A stretch of 64,000 bases of DNA from Gliomastix tumulicola (Eukaryota; Ascomycota; Sordariomycetes; Hypocreales; Bionectriaceae): NCBI GenBank assembly GCA_001599755.1, contig BCHX01000003.1, forward strand, positions 2,081,289 through 2,145,288, written 5' to 3'. Position numbers and translations under genes: made by a program. The notes under the pieces were generated by a model. It saw only the letters and a list, made by a program, of their open reading frames with translations, searched no databases and was not told the DNA's origin. Position 1 is the stretch's first letter. Every line of letters begins with the position of its first letter. Positions 1 through 10,195 of this stretch are shown in pieces.

Positions 1-2172
1 TTTTCCCTTTTCGACGCTGCTCTGAGCGGTCCCGCAGGACGACGATGAAGCGAGGAACTGGTGGCTGCTTTCCCAGGGACCGTTGTGCCGATTCGTAAGC
101 GTCCCACGCTTTGATGAAGGTGCCCTTGAATGCCACATGCATGGGGTTGTGGAAGTTGTTGAGAAGACCCCGAAGTTCATAGTTGGCAGCAATAGCGTCC
201 CACGCCCGCTCGACCATGGGGCCGTTTGTTCTCTTCCGCAGTTCCTGGACGAGGAACATGTAGGCTGGGAAGGGCAGATGATGGCGCGCATACCACTTAA
301 AGGGCGCCAGGCTGTCGGAAGACTGAACCACATTGTCATACTCGATCATCTGGGTCGCTTGCAGGAAAAGCGACTCTCGCTCAACTTCCTTGAATGGAAC
401 TGCGCCCGTGTCCTTCATGCGAACGAGGAAGTTCAGCACGCGCATCTTGCATAAAGCCTGCCGGGTCATGGTCATTGTGAAGAAGTGGAGGGGAATCTTG
501 GGGTCGCAGTGCGCCAGATATGTGCCCTCCATGTGGGCGCAGAAGCCGTCAAGCGTGTAAGTCGGAGAATCCGGGCAGGCGAGTCGTATCGTGGGTTGTC
601 CCGCCTTGGCGTTTGCGGGTGTTTCCGAGGGACCTTTAGGAATATCAGGGTTGTTGATCTTGATTGCGTCTCTGTTGCTGTTGCTCGGCACTGCCATGGC
701 CATCTCTATCCGTGTAAGAGCAAAAAGCATTTCGGTCGAACCCGAGTGTGGTGTAGGCATGTCTTTCCCGTTCATGTGCAGATCGCTGTCGTTCACGTTG
801 AGCGGCAGTTTGCAGTCGCCGCCGCTCGACAAAGCCGTGACTGTCGAACCCGTCATCTCCCCTAGCCGACGATCATAGCCAACGATGAGCCACCATAGAC
901 GGCGACGCTGTTCGACTTCGAAGGGAGGGAGCCCGTGGCCATCTGGGTCTCGGTGCAGGCCCATGCGCTGGGCTATACGCACCGCAGTGCCGATCAGACA
1001 GAAGAGTTGGCGGGGATCGGTAAACCATCGAACGGCAAACTAAACAGGCCACGTTAGCTGGCTCAATTGTAGTAGAGTTAGCATTTATCACGAGGTGGCA
1101 TGCGTACCAGATAGAGGACGTATGCCTGGAGCACAATAAGGTCGTCGACCTTCATATAGTCGGCGTTGATGAGTGCCTGCTGAGTTGAAGACAGGTAACG
1201 GGTGAGGAGAGCCTGCTTGGGTTCGTGGAATATCCTCAAGACCTCGTTCTCGTCCATGGAGGTAATAGCCATGACGTAAATTCCAAACATCAGTGCCTCG
1301 GTGCTCTTCGACAATCCCTCCAGGTTTGTAATTGAGGTCAAAAACTGTGACTGCACAGTGGGAACATGAGTGATTTTGAGGAGGCAGTTGACATTCTCAA
1401 TGTAGACCTGCCAGAGCTGGAGGATTTGGATAGGGGAAGGGTGATCATCGAGGACGGGCAGGTATCCGCCCCCCACGACGAAAGGGAAGCCATCTTCGAC
1501 GCTGAAAATCTTGTCGAAGGCACGATGGATTCTCGAACCTGGCTGCTCGTCTTCGTCGGAAGACGAATCATGGACAAGCTGATCACTGGCTCGGAACTTT
1601 TCTCAAAAGTCAGCTGATCTGCGGGCACTGGGTGTCGGGATAAACGGTGGGGGAGGGTCGGCCAAACCTCTTTATGCAAGGTAAACTGCGCACCGGGTGC
1701 CCTGTGGTTGCCACGTCAGTGTAACCGTCCCGAGAATACGACTTTCCGTCTCGGGTCACGCACTCTTTCTTCACCGATGTATTCGAAGGGGACATGCTCG
1801 TCTCCGGGGACGTCTTGAGCATCTCAAAGTCATCCTCTAGCTCATCCACGTCATCCCCTGGAGGTCCATCTTGGCGCAGTTCGTTCCCGATGGGATCAAA
1901 TTCCACGCCATTTTCGTTCAGGAGAGTCTCGTACTTCCGCAGCCGGTCGAAGAGATCCTTTTCCTGGAGGCGCTTCTTGCGTCGGCGAGGAGGTTGCGGG
2001 GGGACTACGCGGCATTCCACCTTGGCCTTGACACAATTCGCGCAGGGTTTGTTCTTGTCGCATCTGACCTTTCGCTGCTGGCACAGGACGCAGCTGGTGC
2101 CTCGGGTAAGCTTCATCGCCGAGGGGTCGTACGGCGGCTGTAGCTGCGGTTGCGGCTGCTGTTGTGGGTGTA

Positions 2173-2203
<31 letters not shown>

Positions 2204-2347
2204 ATGCTGTGGGAGAGGAAGGGGGTGAGCCGGCGGTTGCCCCTGCTGCTGATACTGCTGGGGTTGCTGCTGCTGATGAATGTGTTGTCCATGGGGAGCC
2301 GGAGCCGGAGCCGGCATGTAGCCAGAAGGCAGCCCGGCAGAGGACAT
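1..2347 (-). CDS. Zn2Cys6 fungal transcription factor (3' end missing)
   Basis: Sequence-specific nuclear regulator. Exons read as complement of 1694-2347, 1108-1596 and 1-1039; introns 1597-1693 (donor GTGCGC, branch CTGAC) and 1040-1107 (GTACGC...TTTAG) keep phase 0. The N-terminus is Pro/Gln-rich with a long Gln run (about residues 45-60). It is followed by a canonical zinc binuclear cluster with spacing C-x2-C-x6-C-x5-C-x2-C-x6-C, beginning CVLCQQRKVRC, then a basic RRRKKR linker and a short probable dimerisation helix (LFDRLRKYETLLNENG). The later exons carry the fungal-specific transcription factor middle homology domain (PF04082 type), including LIGTAVRIAQRMGLHRD and the QRRRLWWLIVGYDRR motif. 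The frame is still open at base 1, so the C-terminus lies outside the window. It is divergently arranged with the MFS transporter at 4023, a common regulator-transporter layout, but no target is demonstrated. No named ortholog assigned. Confidence 0.9.
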
Positions 2348-3073
2348 GGTTGGTCTATGTATTCGAGGATGCTACCACTCAATCTCCGCACCGGGTATTC
2401 TATGGGGATCAGCGCCCTAGAGAAGGACACGCCGGGTGCGTAATGACACGGCGATGACCTTGGTCGACGCCTCAAACAGGGGCCCAATGAGACCAAACAT
2501 GCATGAGCCACAAGGGCCAAGGTCTGGGATCTGAGAAAGATGGGTACGAAGATCCTCCCAGGGGCTTGAAGTATTCTGTCAAATCAGAGACAGCCAATTG
2601 GGAGGTGTGGCTGCCAGTGGTGGGCGTCCAAAAGCCAGTCGTAAGGCTGAGATTGAGTTGTAGCAACCGAGACAGGTAGGAGAGGTCCACAGAGAGGGGT
2701 GGTAGAATCAGCCACGAGCCACAGGTTCCTCGATAGAACAGCTAGAATTGCGGCTTCTAGTCTCGAACACTAAGCTAGCGCATCAGCTTTGCCCTGAACT
2801 CGAGGTCAAGGTCTGTGTACCTCGGTGCGGAGGCGTCAAAAACTGACGTCTGTGGTTGGAGGGCCACGAGATGTGGAGGGATGGAGGTGGCGCGCGATGA
2901 CTGTTGGCGCTGGCGGTCAGTGTCTGCTGGTCTTGTGACCGACGGCCCCGAATGGCGCGAGACAAGCAAATCTCGGGTATCAAGCAGCCAGAGGCTACGG
3001 TGGTCCAAGAGAACGGTGAAGTGACGAGAGTGTCAAGGGGGATGCAGTCGGGCAAGTCGGGCTATAAGATGAA

Positions 3074-3085
3074 GTTTCGGGCCCG
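3074..3085. promoter_or_regulatory. CGG-N2-CCG palindrome, copy 1
   Basis: GTTTCGGGCCCG contains inverted CGG half-sites two bases apart, embedded in the perfect palindrome TCGGGCCCGA (3077-3086). Zn2Cys6 dimers commonly recognise paired CGG triplets, so this is a candidate operator for the adjacent regulator. Function is inferred. Confidence 0.35.
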
Positions 3086-3583
3086 AGACAGCCTTCAGGG
3101 AAGCGGGGCAGGTTGCACTTGCCCTCCCGAACGGTAAGGAACTCACCTATCAAAGTCTATATTCGGCTTAGCGCCATGCAGTCCCGTTAAAGATACTGCG
3201 ATACCCCGTCCTGCCAGGTGATCCTGATAGAAGCTGAAGTACCGGTGTAAGACGTCACCGTTTCAGGCACGGAGTTGTGGAAGGGGGAGGATTTAAAACT
3301 GTTCCTCATCGACGTCGCGTCTTGACAGCACGATCCAGCAGCATCGAGGCAAGAAGATCTGCTTCGACATCCACGAGACCTGTCAGCTTTGATGGCAGCC
3401 GTAAAGGAACTTCGCTGATAGATATACAAACCGAAGGTCATCTCCTCCTCCATCCTCCCCTGACACGGCAACGTGAACCAGGATATTTTAGGGCCTCTTC
3501 CCCCTTCTACGCCGCCTACAAGCCTTAGCTCCTCGATTCGCGACTGGCTCCCGGTCCTCCTGCTCGGCAGCCCGCTCCCGCCA

Positions 3584-3595
3584 CGGGCCCGAAAC
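3584..3595. promoter_or_regulatory. CGG-N2-CCG palindrome, copy 2
   Basis: CGGGCCCGAAAC is the exact reverse complement of copy 1 including the AAAC flank; the identity extends to 13 bp. Shared flanking bases make chance less likely than for the 8-bp core alone. Confidence 0.35.
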
Positions 3596-3794
3596 TAGTG
3601 GATGCACCGACATTCAGATCTTACTGCACCTCATCTTGTGGCGTGTTCTATAAGTCGAAGCCATGTGTTTTTGTTCCATCGTGTGTTACCCGTTGATGAT
3701 CTGACATGGCTAGCGAGCACAACCTAGCTCGCTTCGCCTATCAATAGCTTCCCAGCTTTCCGGGCGCCACTATGCAGCATTTCTCTGGGTCCCT

Positions 3795-3830
3795 GTCCTG
3801 CCCAGGAACGGCAGGACGGTGCTATATATA
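3795..3830 (+). promoter_or_regulatory. Inverted repeat plus TATA box of the DHA2 transporter
   Basis: GTCCTGCC (3795-3802) and GGCAGGAC (3810-3817) are perfect inverted repeats with a 7-bp spacer. They end 5 bp before TATATATA (3823-3830), which lies about 195 bp upstream of the chosen ATG. The arrangement fits a core promoter with an adjacent regulator site. Confidence 0.4.
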
Positions 3831-4022
3831 CTACAAAATGCTACCCTCCAACTCTCAGGATCGCCGTCTCACTGTAACACTGAGCTCTTTCTCTCTTCTA
3901 GAAACGCATCTTGAGGTTCTTGGCCCAATGAGGTGTCGTGCTGGGTGGTTTGCGTGGTTACATCGGACTCCAATTATAGTTCCTTGGTTTCAGATTCTGC
4001 TGCTCTCCTGGAGCTTAGATCC

Positions 4023-5920
4023 ATGACAATGTCCACCTCTGACGAGAAGTTGAGCCAAATCAGTACCACTCGGCAACTAGATCGGAACCAAAGCGAGGAG
4101 TCTGGGTGTGCCGATGGCAATCTGACATCAACGGCCAAGGAGACTGAGATCAACAAACTCGACGACAGCAGCCGGGCAGAGACTCCGTTATCCCATGCGG
4201 CACCGACAAACGGGCGGGCGCCTGCGCCAGGTGTGCCGTATCAGAAGGAGGCTGAAGAGAACTACAAGCCAAAGACGGCAAAGTTCTGGCTAGTCATCGT
4301 GTCCGCCTTCATTGCGACCTTCATCGTCGCTCTCGACAGAACCATCCTAGCGACGGCCATTCCGCAGATCACCAACGACTTCGACAGCCTCGGCGATATC
4401 GGGTGGTACGGTTCGGCATACATGCTTAGCACGGCAGCGTTCCAGTTGGTGTTCGGCAGGATCTACCGCTTCTACGACTTGCGGTCCGTCTTCCTTCTGT
4501 GTATCGTCGTGTTTGAGATCGGTTCAGCCATCTGCGGCTCAGCTCCGAACTCCATCGCCTTCATCATGGGGAGGGCTATTGCCGGTGTGGCTTCCGCTGG
4601 TATCATGACAGGATCGATGCTTGTCATCATTCCCATGGTACCACTTCATAAGCGTCCCATGTTTCAATGTGAGTCCTGTGAGACCTCGTCGGCAACGTTT
4701 GGTGCTCTATCTGCAACACATGCTCACTACTATCACAGCTATATTTGGATTAATCTTCGGCGTGTCTTCGGCCGTGGGACCCCTCATAGGAGGCGCATTC
4801 ACTGAAACAGCAACGTGGCGATGGTGCTTCTACATGAATCTGCCAATCGGCGGCGCAGCCTTTGCTTGCCTGTTCTTCTTCCTCACGTCACCGAAGAAAG
4901 CGGCACAGCAGGTCCCGATCAAGGAGCAAATCATGCGGCTAGATCCTCTTGGCACGTTCTTCTTCGTCCCTTGTATGGTCTCTCTCGTGTTGGCTCTTCA
5001 GTGGGGTGGCTCGACGTATGAGTGGGAAAATTGGCGACTGATCGTCCTGTGGGTTATCTTTGGAATGACTGCCGTTGCTTTTGGAGTGGTCCAGGTCAAG
5101 ATGCCCAAGTCTGCATCTTTGCCGGCCAGGGTGATTGGGCAGCGCACGATGCTACTCGGAGCTTGGTACACGGTTCTTTTCTCGGGTGCCATGTTCCTCT
5201 GTATCTACTTCCTCCCTCTGTGGTGTACGTCTTACCCTGCCTTATCCGTGGCGAACGCTCACACTAACCCATCTCGCTACAGTTCAAACTGCGCAAGGCG
5301 TTGATCCTGTGGACTCCGGTATCTACACGCTTCCATTCGTCCTAAGCCTTCCCGTTGCAGGGGTGTTGTCGAGCGCCTTCACCCAGAGAATCGGCTACTA
5401 CGTGCCGTCGATGATATTCTGTCCTAGCCTGATGGCTATCGGCGAGGGCCTTCTTACGACACTCAAGCCAACGACGGGTTCATCTCAGTGGATAGCATAT
5501 CAGTTCCTCGTCGGTTTCGGTCTTGGCAGTGGCATGCAAACCGTAGGTCTGGCTGTTCAAACAGCACTGCCAAGAGAGGACATTCCGACCGGGATGGCCA
5601 TTACATTCTGGGCCCAGCAGCTTGGCGGTGCCGTATTTGTTGCTATCGGGCAGGCAATCCTCAGTGGTGTTCTCGTGGAAAGGCTGGGTCATCTGTCCGG
5701 GGTGGACGCCAAGTTGATTGTCGAGACGGGTGTCATCGACCTGCACGATCTAGTACCAGCGGGTGACAGGGATCGGGTGGTGGATGCGTTCAACGTGGCA
5801 TGCACAAGAATTTTCCTCGTGGCGGCAGTGCTGTCTGCCGTGCAGGTCTTCTTCGCAGTCGGCATGCAGTGGAAGAGCATCAAGAAAGGAAAGCCCGGGA
5901 GCAAAGGACCGGTCAAGTAG
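4023..5920 (+). CDS. MFS drug/H+ antiporter, DHA2 (14-TM) type
   Basis: Plasma-membrane proton antiporter family, typically exporting toxic metabolites or drugs; the substrate is unknown. Exons 4023-4668, 4739-5224 and 5283-5920 (introns 70 and 58 bp) give 589 residues. A polar cytosolic tail of about 85 residues precedes TM1 (FIATFIVALDRTILATAIPQ, with the family DRT/ATAIP signature). A motif A-like loop GRIYRFYDLR follows, then motif C-like GVSSAVGPLIGG and the LPLWFQ...GVDPVDSGI segment typical of DHA2 proteins. The C-terminus is short and basic (KKGKPGSKGPVK). The start at 4023 (MTMSTS) is preferred over an in-frame ATG at 3933, whose extra residues are hydrophobic and atypical and lie in the presumed 5' leader. 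It is divergent from a Zn2Cys6 gene, so local regulation is plausible but inferred. Confidence 0.92.
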
Positions 5921-7239
5921 CGCTCGGAGCACTGCCAATACAGTCGCCATCCTTCAAGACACCGATTCCTGCATGCTGCACCAGTGTCAAACCCTTCCTG
6001 CACTTTGGTGCAACCCTCTTCAGCGGGAGAGGGGGTCTGGACGAATCAGGGCAGCGCAACGCTGGCCTGGGCCTCCGGTTATGAAACTGGTCGAGCAATC
6101 AGAAGCCAGAGAGGCCCATCCCTCGCATTGCCAGGGAATGACATGCAACCATACCCAAGGGCTTATGCAGGCGAGAGTGGGTTTCTCCATGCCTGGTAGG
6201 GCTGGCGTGACAGTCAGCATCACGGCATTGATTTACCATCCTTCAAACCATCCAGTATGATAGGTCATCCGTATGGGCGAATGGAATGGATGAAAAGAGC
6301 CTTTTCACGAAAGGGTGGTGTCGTTCTTGCCTTTGATTGTGATTCGCGTGCGCTTTCCACTACTGCCCGTCGTACCTGCCTCGGTTGGGGGCTAACAATG
6401 GGAACTCGTAGCTTCGATGGGAAAGCAGGGAAAAGTGGCACCTGCTTCTAGACTGACCCCCCTGCGTCCATCGCACTTGCCCAATAATGCCAAACGTCAA
6501 TCAAGCTGGAACCTGGAAATGCTCCCAATCAACGACCTTCTCTCTCGACTTATAAAGAAGTAAGCCTCTGCCTTCCAAAACATCGAAGAACCTGCCCCCC
6601 CTTCATTTTCTATTTTATTTGCTCTGCTCGAGTTCATGCTCCCCTACGTAATCGCAAAGCCTTTCGGTTTTCCGCACGCCTCCACGACTCCGACTCTAAC
6701 TAGTCCCCTCTTACTCCGCTGACGGCACCGTTTGACTCTCCAAATCATCCACCAGACCTCCCAAGTTTGACGGACTACCAGTAAATTCCGTGGCCTGGCT
6801 CATCCCGTCGCTCCATCAAATCGACGAGATTCCCCACGCTTCTTTTGCCTCATTACCAGCTTTCTCTCCGTCCGTATCCACGTCATTCCGATCTTGATTA
6901 CGCATCCTAGCAACTGTACACCTATCTCACTGCAGGCATCTATTCGGATTAGCTGCTTGCCACCCTCGGGAGCCGCCGCATCGAATTTCGCAACCCAAGA
7001 CCCGGCTGCGAAGATCGCCCATCCGTCACTCCTCCAACACACGCCAGAACCTGCGACACCGTCATCCCAACGCCCCGAACCTTGCGCGACGACAAGAACC
7101 GATTCGAGCCACACCTCCCCGTCCCTACAAGCCCAAGCGATCCTCGATACCTGTACTCGATCTCGGCGCACCGCCGCATTTACCCCCGCCTCGATCTGGT
7201 TCGCAGAATATCTGGTGTGGGTTGGACCCGGAGACCACC
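5921..7239. other. Intergenic region and probable long 5' leader of ncs1
   Basis: 1.3 kb without a supportable gene. After about 6540 the strand is strongly pyrimidine-rich, as in fungal leaders. A TATAAAG box sits at 6551-6557, nearly 700 bp before the ncs1 start, which suggests a long leader or an unseen 5' UTR intron. Confidence 0.5.
6550..6557 (+). promoter_or_regulatory. TATA-like box, candidate ncs1 core promoter
   Basis: TTATAAAG followed by pyrimidine-rich sequence, upstream of ncs1 in the sense orientation. The distance to the ATG is long, so confidence is limited. Confidence 0.3.
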
Positions 7240-8275
7240 ATGGGCAAATCGTGAGTGCATTCCCCTCGCACGTCACGCGATGCGACAGCAGCAACGTGCA
7301 ATGCCTCGGATGGGCCGCTGTCGAGGGCCGCTGTCATCACCCTCGCCTTTGTCTTTGTCGTCACCCATCTACTGTCCAAGCGTCGCCTCGTTCTACCCCC
7401 GCATCAGATCACCTGGGAGCCCAACCTGCCAACTCCAGAATGCTTCGAGACGAACGCGCGGCAAACAAATAGAGGATAGTAAGCTAACTATGTGATCAGG
7501 CAGTCGAAGCTCTCGCAGGACCAGCTCGCTGAGCTGCAAAAGTCGACACATTTCGACAAGAAGGAGCTGCAACAGTGGTACAAAGGTTAGTGACGCTACC
7601 TGTTGCCATCCCACTTTGCCCCTCCACCGGGACTTCGACAGTACCTGCTTCTAAAGCCCGACACCACCACGCTACCTCATCATCCCTGTCAAAGGAACCT
7701 CCCAACCGAGATGAATTGGCGTTGACGACCCTCACAGGATTCCTGAAGGACTGCCCTTCGGGCATGCTCAGCAAGGAGGAATTCCAGAAGATTTACCGAC
7801 AGTTCTTCCCGTTCGGCGATCCTAGCTCCTTCGCCGAATACGTCTTCAACGTCTTCGACAGCGACCGATCGGGCAGCATCGACTTCAAGGAGTTCATCTG
7901 CGCTCTGAGTGTTACCAGCCGGGGCAAGACCGAAGATAAGCTGGATTGGGCGTTCCAGCTCTACGACATCGACGGTGATGGCAAGATCAGCTATGATGAG
8001 ATGCTCCAGATCGTGGAGGCTATCTACAAAATGGTGAGCTCAATCAAGAGCACGTGCGCGATTACAGTTGAGACTGACACCTTTTTCTCGTATAGGTCGG
8101 ATCAATGGTGAAGCTCCCCGAAGATGAAGATACCCCAGAGAAGCGCGTCCGCAAGATCTTCGCCATGATGGACAAGGATGAGAACGGCAGCCTTGATGTG
8201 GAAGAGTTCAAGGAGGGCAGCAAGCGCGATGAGACGATCGTATGCGCTCTGTCTCTGTACGATGGCTTGGTCTAG
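7240..8275 (+). CDS. ncs1: Neuronal calcium sensor 1 / frequenin homolog
   Basis: EF-hand calcium sensor of the recoverin/frequenin family. The yeast homolog Frq1 binds and activates the phosphatidylinositol 4-kinase Pik1 at the Golgi. Exons 7240-7250, 7500-7585, 7738-8033 and 8096-8275 give 190 residues, the usual family length. The first exon is only 11 nt and encodes MGK plus two bases of S; the N-terminus MGKSQSKLS matches an N-myristoylation signal (Gly2). Canonical EF-hand loops are visible: DSDRSGSIDFKE, DIDGDGKISYDE and DKDENGSLDVEE. The first EF-hand region (KDCPSGMLSKEEF) has the CPSG substitution that makes EF1 non-binding in this family. The C-terminus ALSLYDGLV is typical. Intron 1 is unusually long for this window (249 bp, branch GCTAAC). 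Confidence 0.97.
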
Positions 8276-8680
8276 ACCAAGCACATGGCAGAAAAGAAAT
8301 ACGTGGAGAGGAAACGATACCGAATGTCACTATCAGTCTGGGCAAACGAGGACGCCATGGGAGCCACGATCCGGGTTTGGAGGGGTGTTTTCTCAAGTGC
8401 AAGTTATGATTATTGAATAGACGTCGCAGCCATGCTTTTGAAGTTGAGCCTCGCGTCCTCTCAGTCGTATCGTGAAATTCGCCCCCAGACCAGCAGGTAG
8501 TCGAATAAATACTTGAGTTATGGGACCACGCAATTTAGGTGCATATGTGGCCCAAGTTTTTCTTCAACTGCGTGACCAGCAAGGAAGTGGGGATACAAAC
8601 ATGACGGGAACTTCAACTTCAACTTCGTCTTCTCTTCTAGAGACTACATCTTTCACAAGTAACAATCTCGCCATGCCATC
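8276..8680. other. ncs1-rkm5 intergenic region with a degenerate foldback element
   Basis: 405 bp between the ncs1 stop and the next start. It must hold the ncs1 3' UTR and the promoter of the methyltransferase. The clear structure is the element at 8502-8568, described separately. Confidence 0.5.
8502..8568. repeat. Degenerate copy of a ~65-bp foldback element
   Basis: Aligns with the reverse complement of 59201-59267. The first 23 bases starting CGAATAAATACTTGAG are identical, the centre differs at scattered positions, and the right arm (ending near CCCAAGTTTTTCTTC) matches the perfect arm at about 12 of 16 positions. It looks like a decayed copy of a short inverted-repeat element or a shared regulatory hairpin. 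Confidence 0.6.
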
Positions 8681-9837
8681 ATGACCATTCAAAACCTACA
8701 ATCTCACCTCGAGCCAGAGATTGAGGATCCGTCAGAAGGTGTGTGTGACTATCCCCAGATATAATCCGTAACTATTAACTGAAAATGCTCCCAGAGACGT
8801 TCCTCTTATTCTCCCAACAGCCGGTAGACTCGCAGAACCTGGGCTTCATCGACCCCAAAGCCCAGTCCGTCCAGGTGCCTATCTCCGGCCGGGACTTCAC
8901 CGTCCATCAGTCCCCCGCCCTGCTGTCATCGCAGCGTGAGGGTGGAACCACAGGAGCTGGTATGCTACTCCTCAATCCTCACTATAGATAGCCCTATTTG
9001 TAGGCGTCACTATGGCCCTGTTCATAGGCGCCACTCTACGTGTCCTATTTCAAAGAGGGGCGTCTAGTGAGGATCACATCCTCTGTAGAGATACTGACGT
9101 GTACTATAACAGTCCTCTGGAAGATCACCCCCATCTTCGCCGAGTTCATATCCTCCCCATCCAACCTCTTCTTCACCTCCGGCGTCCTCTCCCCCTCCGC
9201 CTCGGTCCTCGAACTAGGCTGTGGCATCTCACCATTAACAGGCCTGGCCCTCGGCCCTCGCGTAGCGCACTACCTCCTCACAGACCAGTCATACGTCCAG
9301 CGTCTCGTCAACCAGAACATAGACGAGAACACGCAGCCCTCCTCCACATCCACTAGTAAGAAATCAGGTGGTGACAGCCACAAGGGCAAATCAAAGACGA
9401 AGCCAAAGGGGAAAGCAAGCACAGCCACAACCACAACCACAACCACAACGCGCACAACCGGCGGCACCGTGAAATTCGAAACCCTCGACTGGGAGACAGA
9501 CAGCGTGACAGCGGGACTCTCGCCAACAGGCGACTTCGACATGGTGGTCACCTGCGACTGCGTGTACAACGAGGCGCTGGTGAGGCCGCTGGTCTCGACG
9601 TGCGTCGACGCATGCAGGCTTCGGGACGCGGATGAAGGGGAAGGAGAAGGAGAAAGGATGCCGACGATCTGCGTCGTGGCGCAGCAGCTGCGGAGTGATG
9701 AGGTGTTCGAGGCCTGGCTGGTCGAATTTCACCGGTATTTCAATGTCTGGAGGCTTCCGGATGAGATCCTGCCCCGTCCCCTCCGATCTGACGTTGGTTT
9801 CGTGATTCATGCAGGCGTACTACGAAAATCTCAATAG
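8681..9837 (+). CDS. rkm5: METTL21-family protein-lysine methyltransferase, Rkm5-like
   Basis: S-adenosylmethionine-dependent seven-beta-strand methyltransferase (PF10294 type). Yeast Rkm5 monomethylates ribosomal protein L1. Exons 8681-8738, 8795-8959 and 9113-9837 (introns 56 and 153 bp) give 315 residues. Visible features are the N-terminal SREGG-TTGA-like entry (SSQREGGTTGAVLWKITP), motif I VLELGCGISPL, an LTDQ acidic loop, and the post-motif II segment CDCVYNEALV. The C-terminal VVAQQLRSDEVFEAWL and VWRLPDE segments resemble Rkm5 proteins. A low-complexity insert of about 45 residues (Ser/Thr, Lys-rich, then eight Thr) sits between motif I and the next strand. Family assignment is firm; the specific Rkm5 orthology is inferred, and another METTL21-type enzyme is possible. 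Confidence 0.75.
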
Positions 9838-10195
9838 GCCGAGGTATATACTACCACATCACAAAAAACACGGACTTGGGTCGAGGCAATTTGATAAGAT
9901 GAAAACTTCCTATGGAATTGCTCCTCTGACGCCCAGAGACCTCAGAACCTAGCCGCAAGAAGGCCTGCAAAGCGACACAGCCTAGAAAAACACCACACTA
10001 ATGCAGTTCCGTGGCTTCGATCTGTCCGCCACCTTCATCCGCCCTTGGTTCTGACCGTTATCACCACCTCCCAAACACCAGACACTCGTTAGCTCCTGGT
10101 CGAGCCCCGACTCCGAGCTTTCAGTACTCAAAATAGTAATACTCATCAACCAGACTCTCCATGACTCCCCAAAGCCACTTAAGCAACTGCAATCC
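9838..10195. other. Convergent intergenic spacer
   Basis: 358 bp between the stops of two convergent genes. No gene, repeat or recognisable motif beyond A-rich stretches near 9860 that could serve 3' end formation. Confidence 0.4.

Larger units (their letters stand above)
2348..4022. promoter_or_regulatory. Divergent intergenic promoter between the Zn2Cys6 regulator and the MFS transporter
   Basis: About 1.7 kb with no supportable gene. It contains two CGG-N2-CCG palindromes (3078-3085 and 3584-3591), a TATA-like TATATATA at 3823-3830 and an 8-bp inverted repeat just upstream of that TATA (3795-3802 / 3810-3817). Small open frames here lack homology features I can recognise. Confidence 0.5.

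Noticed and set aside
2113..2520. Poly-Ser and poly-Leu frames around the CAG/CTG repeat at 2175-2205
   Set aside because: Alternative readings of the repeat that encodes poly-Gln in the Zn2Cys6 regulator.
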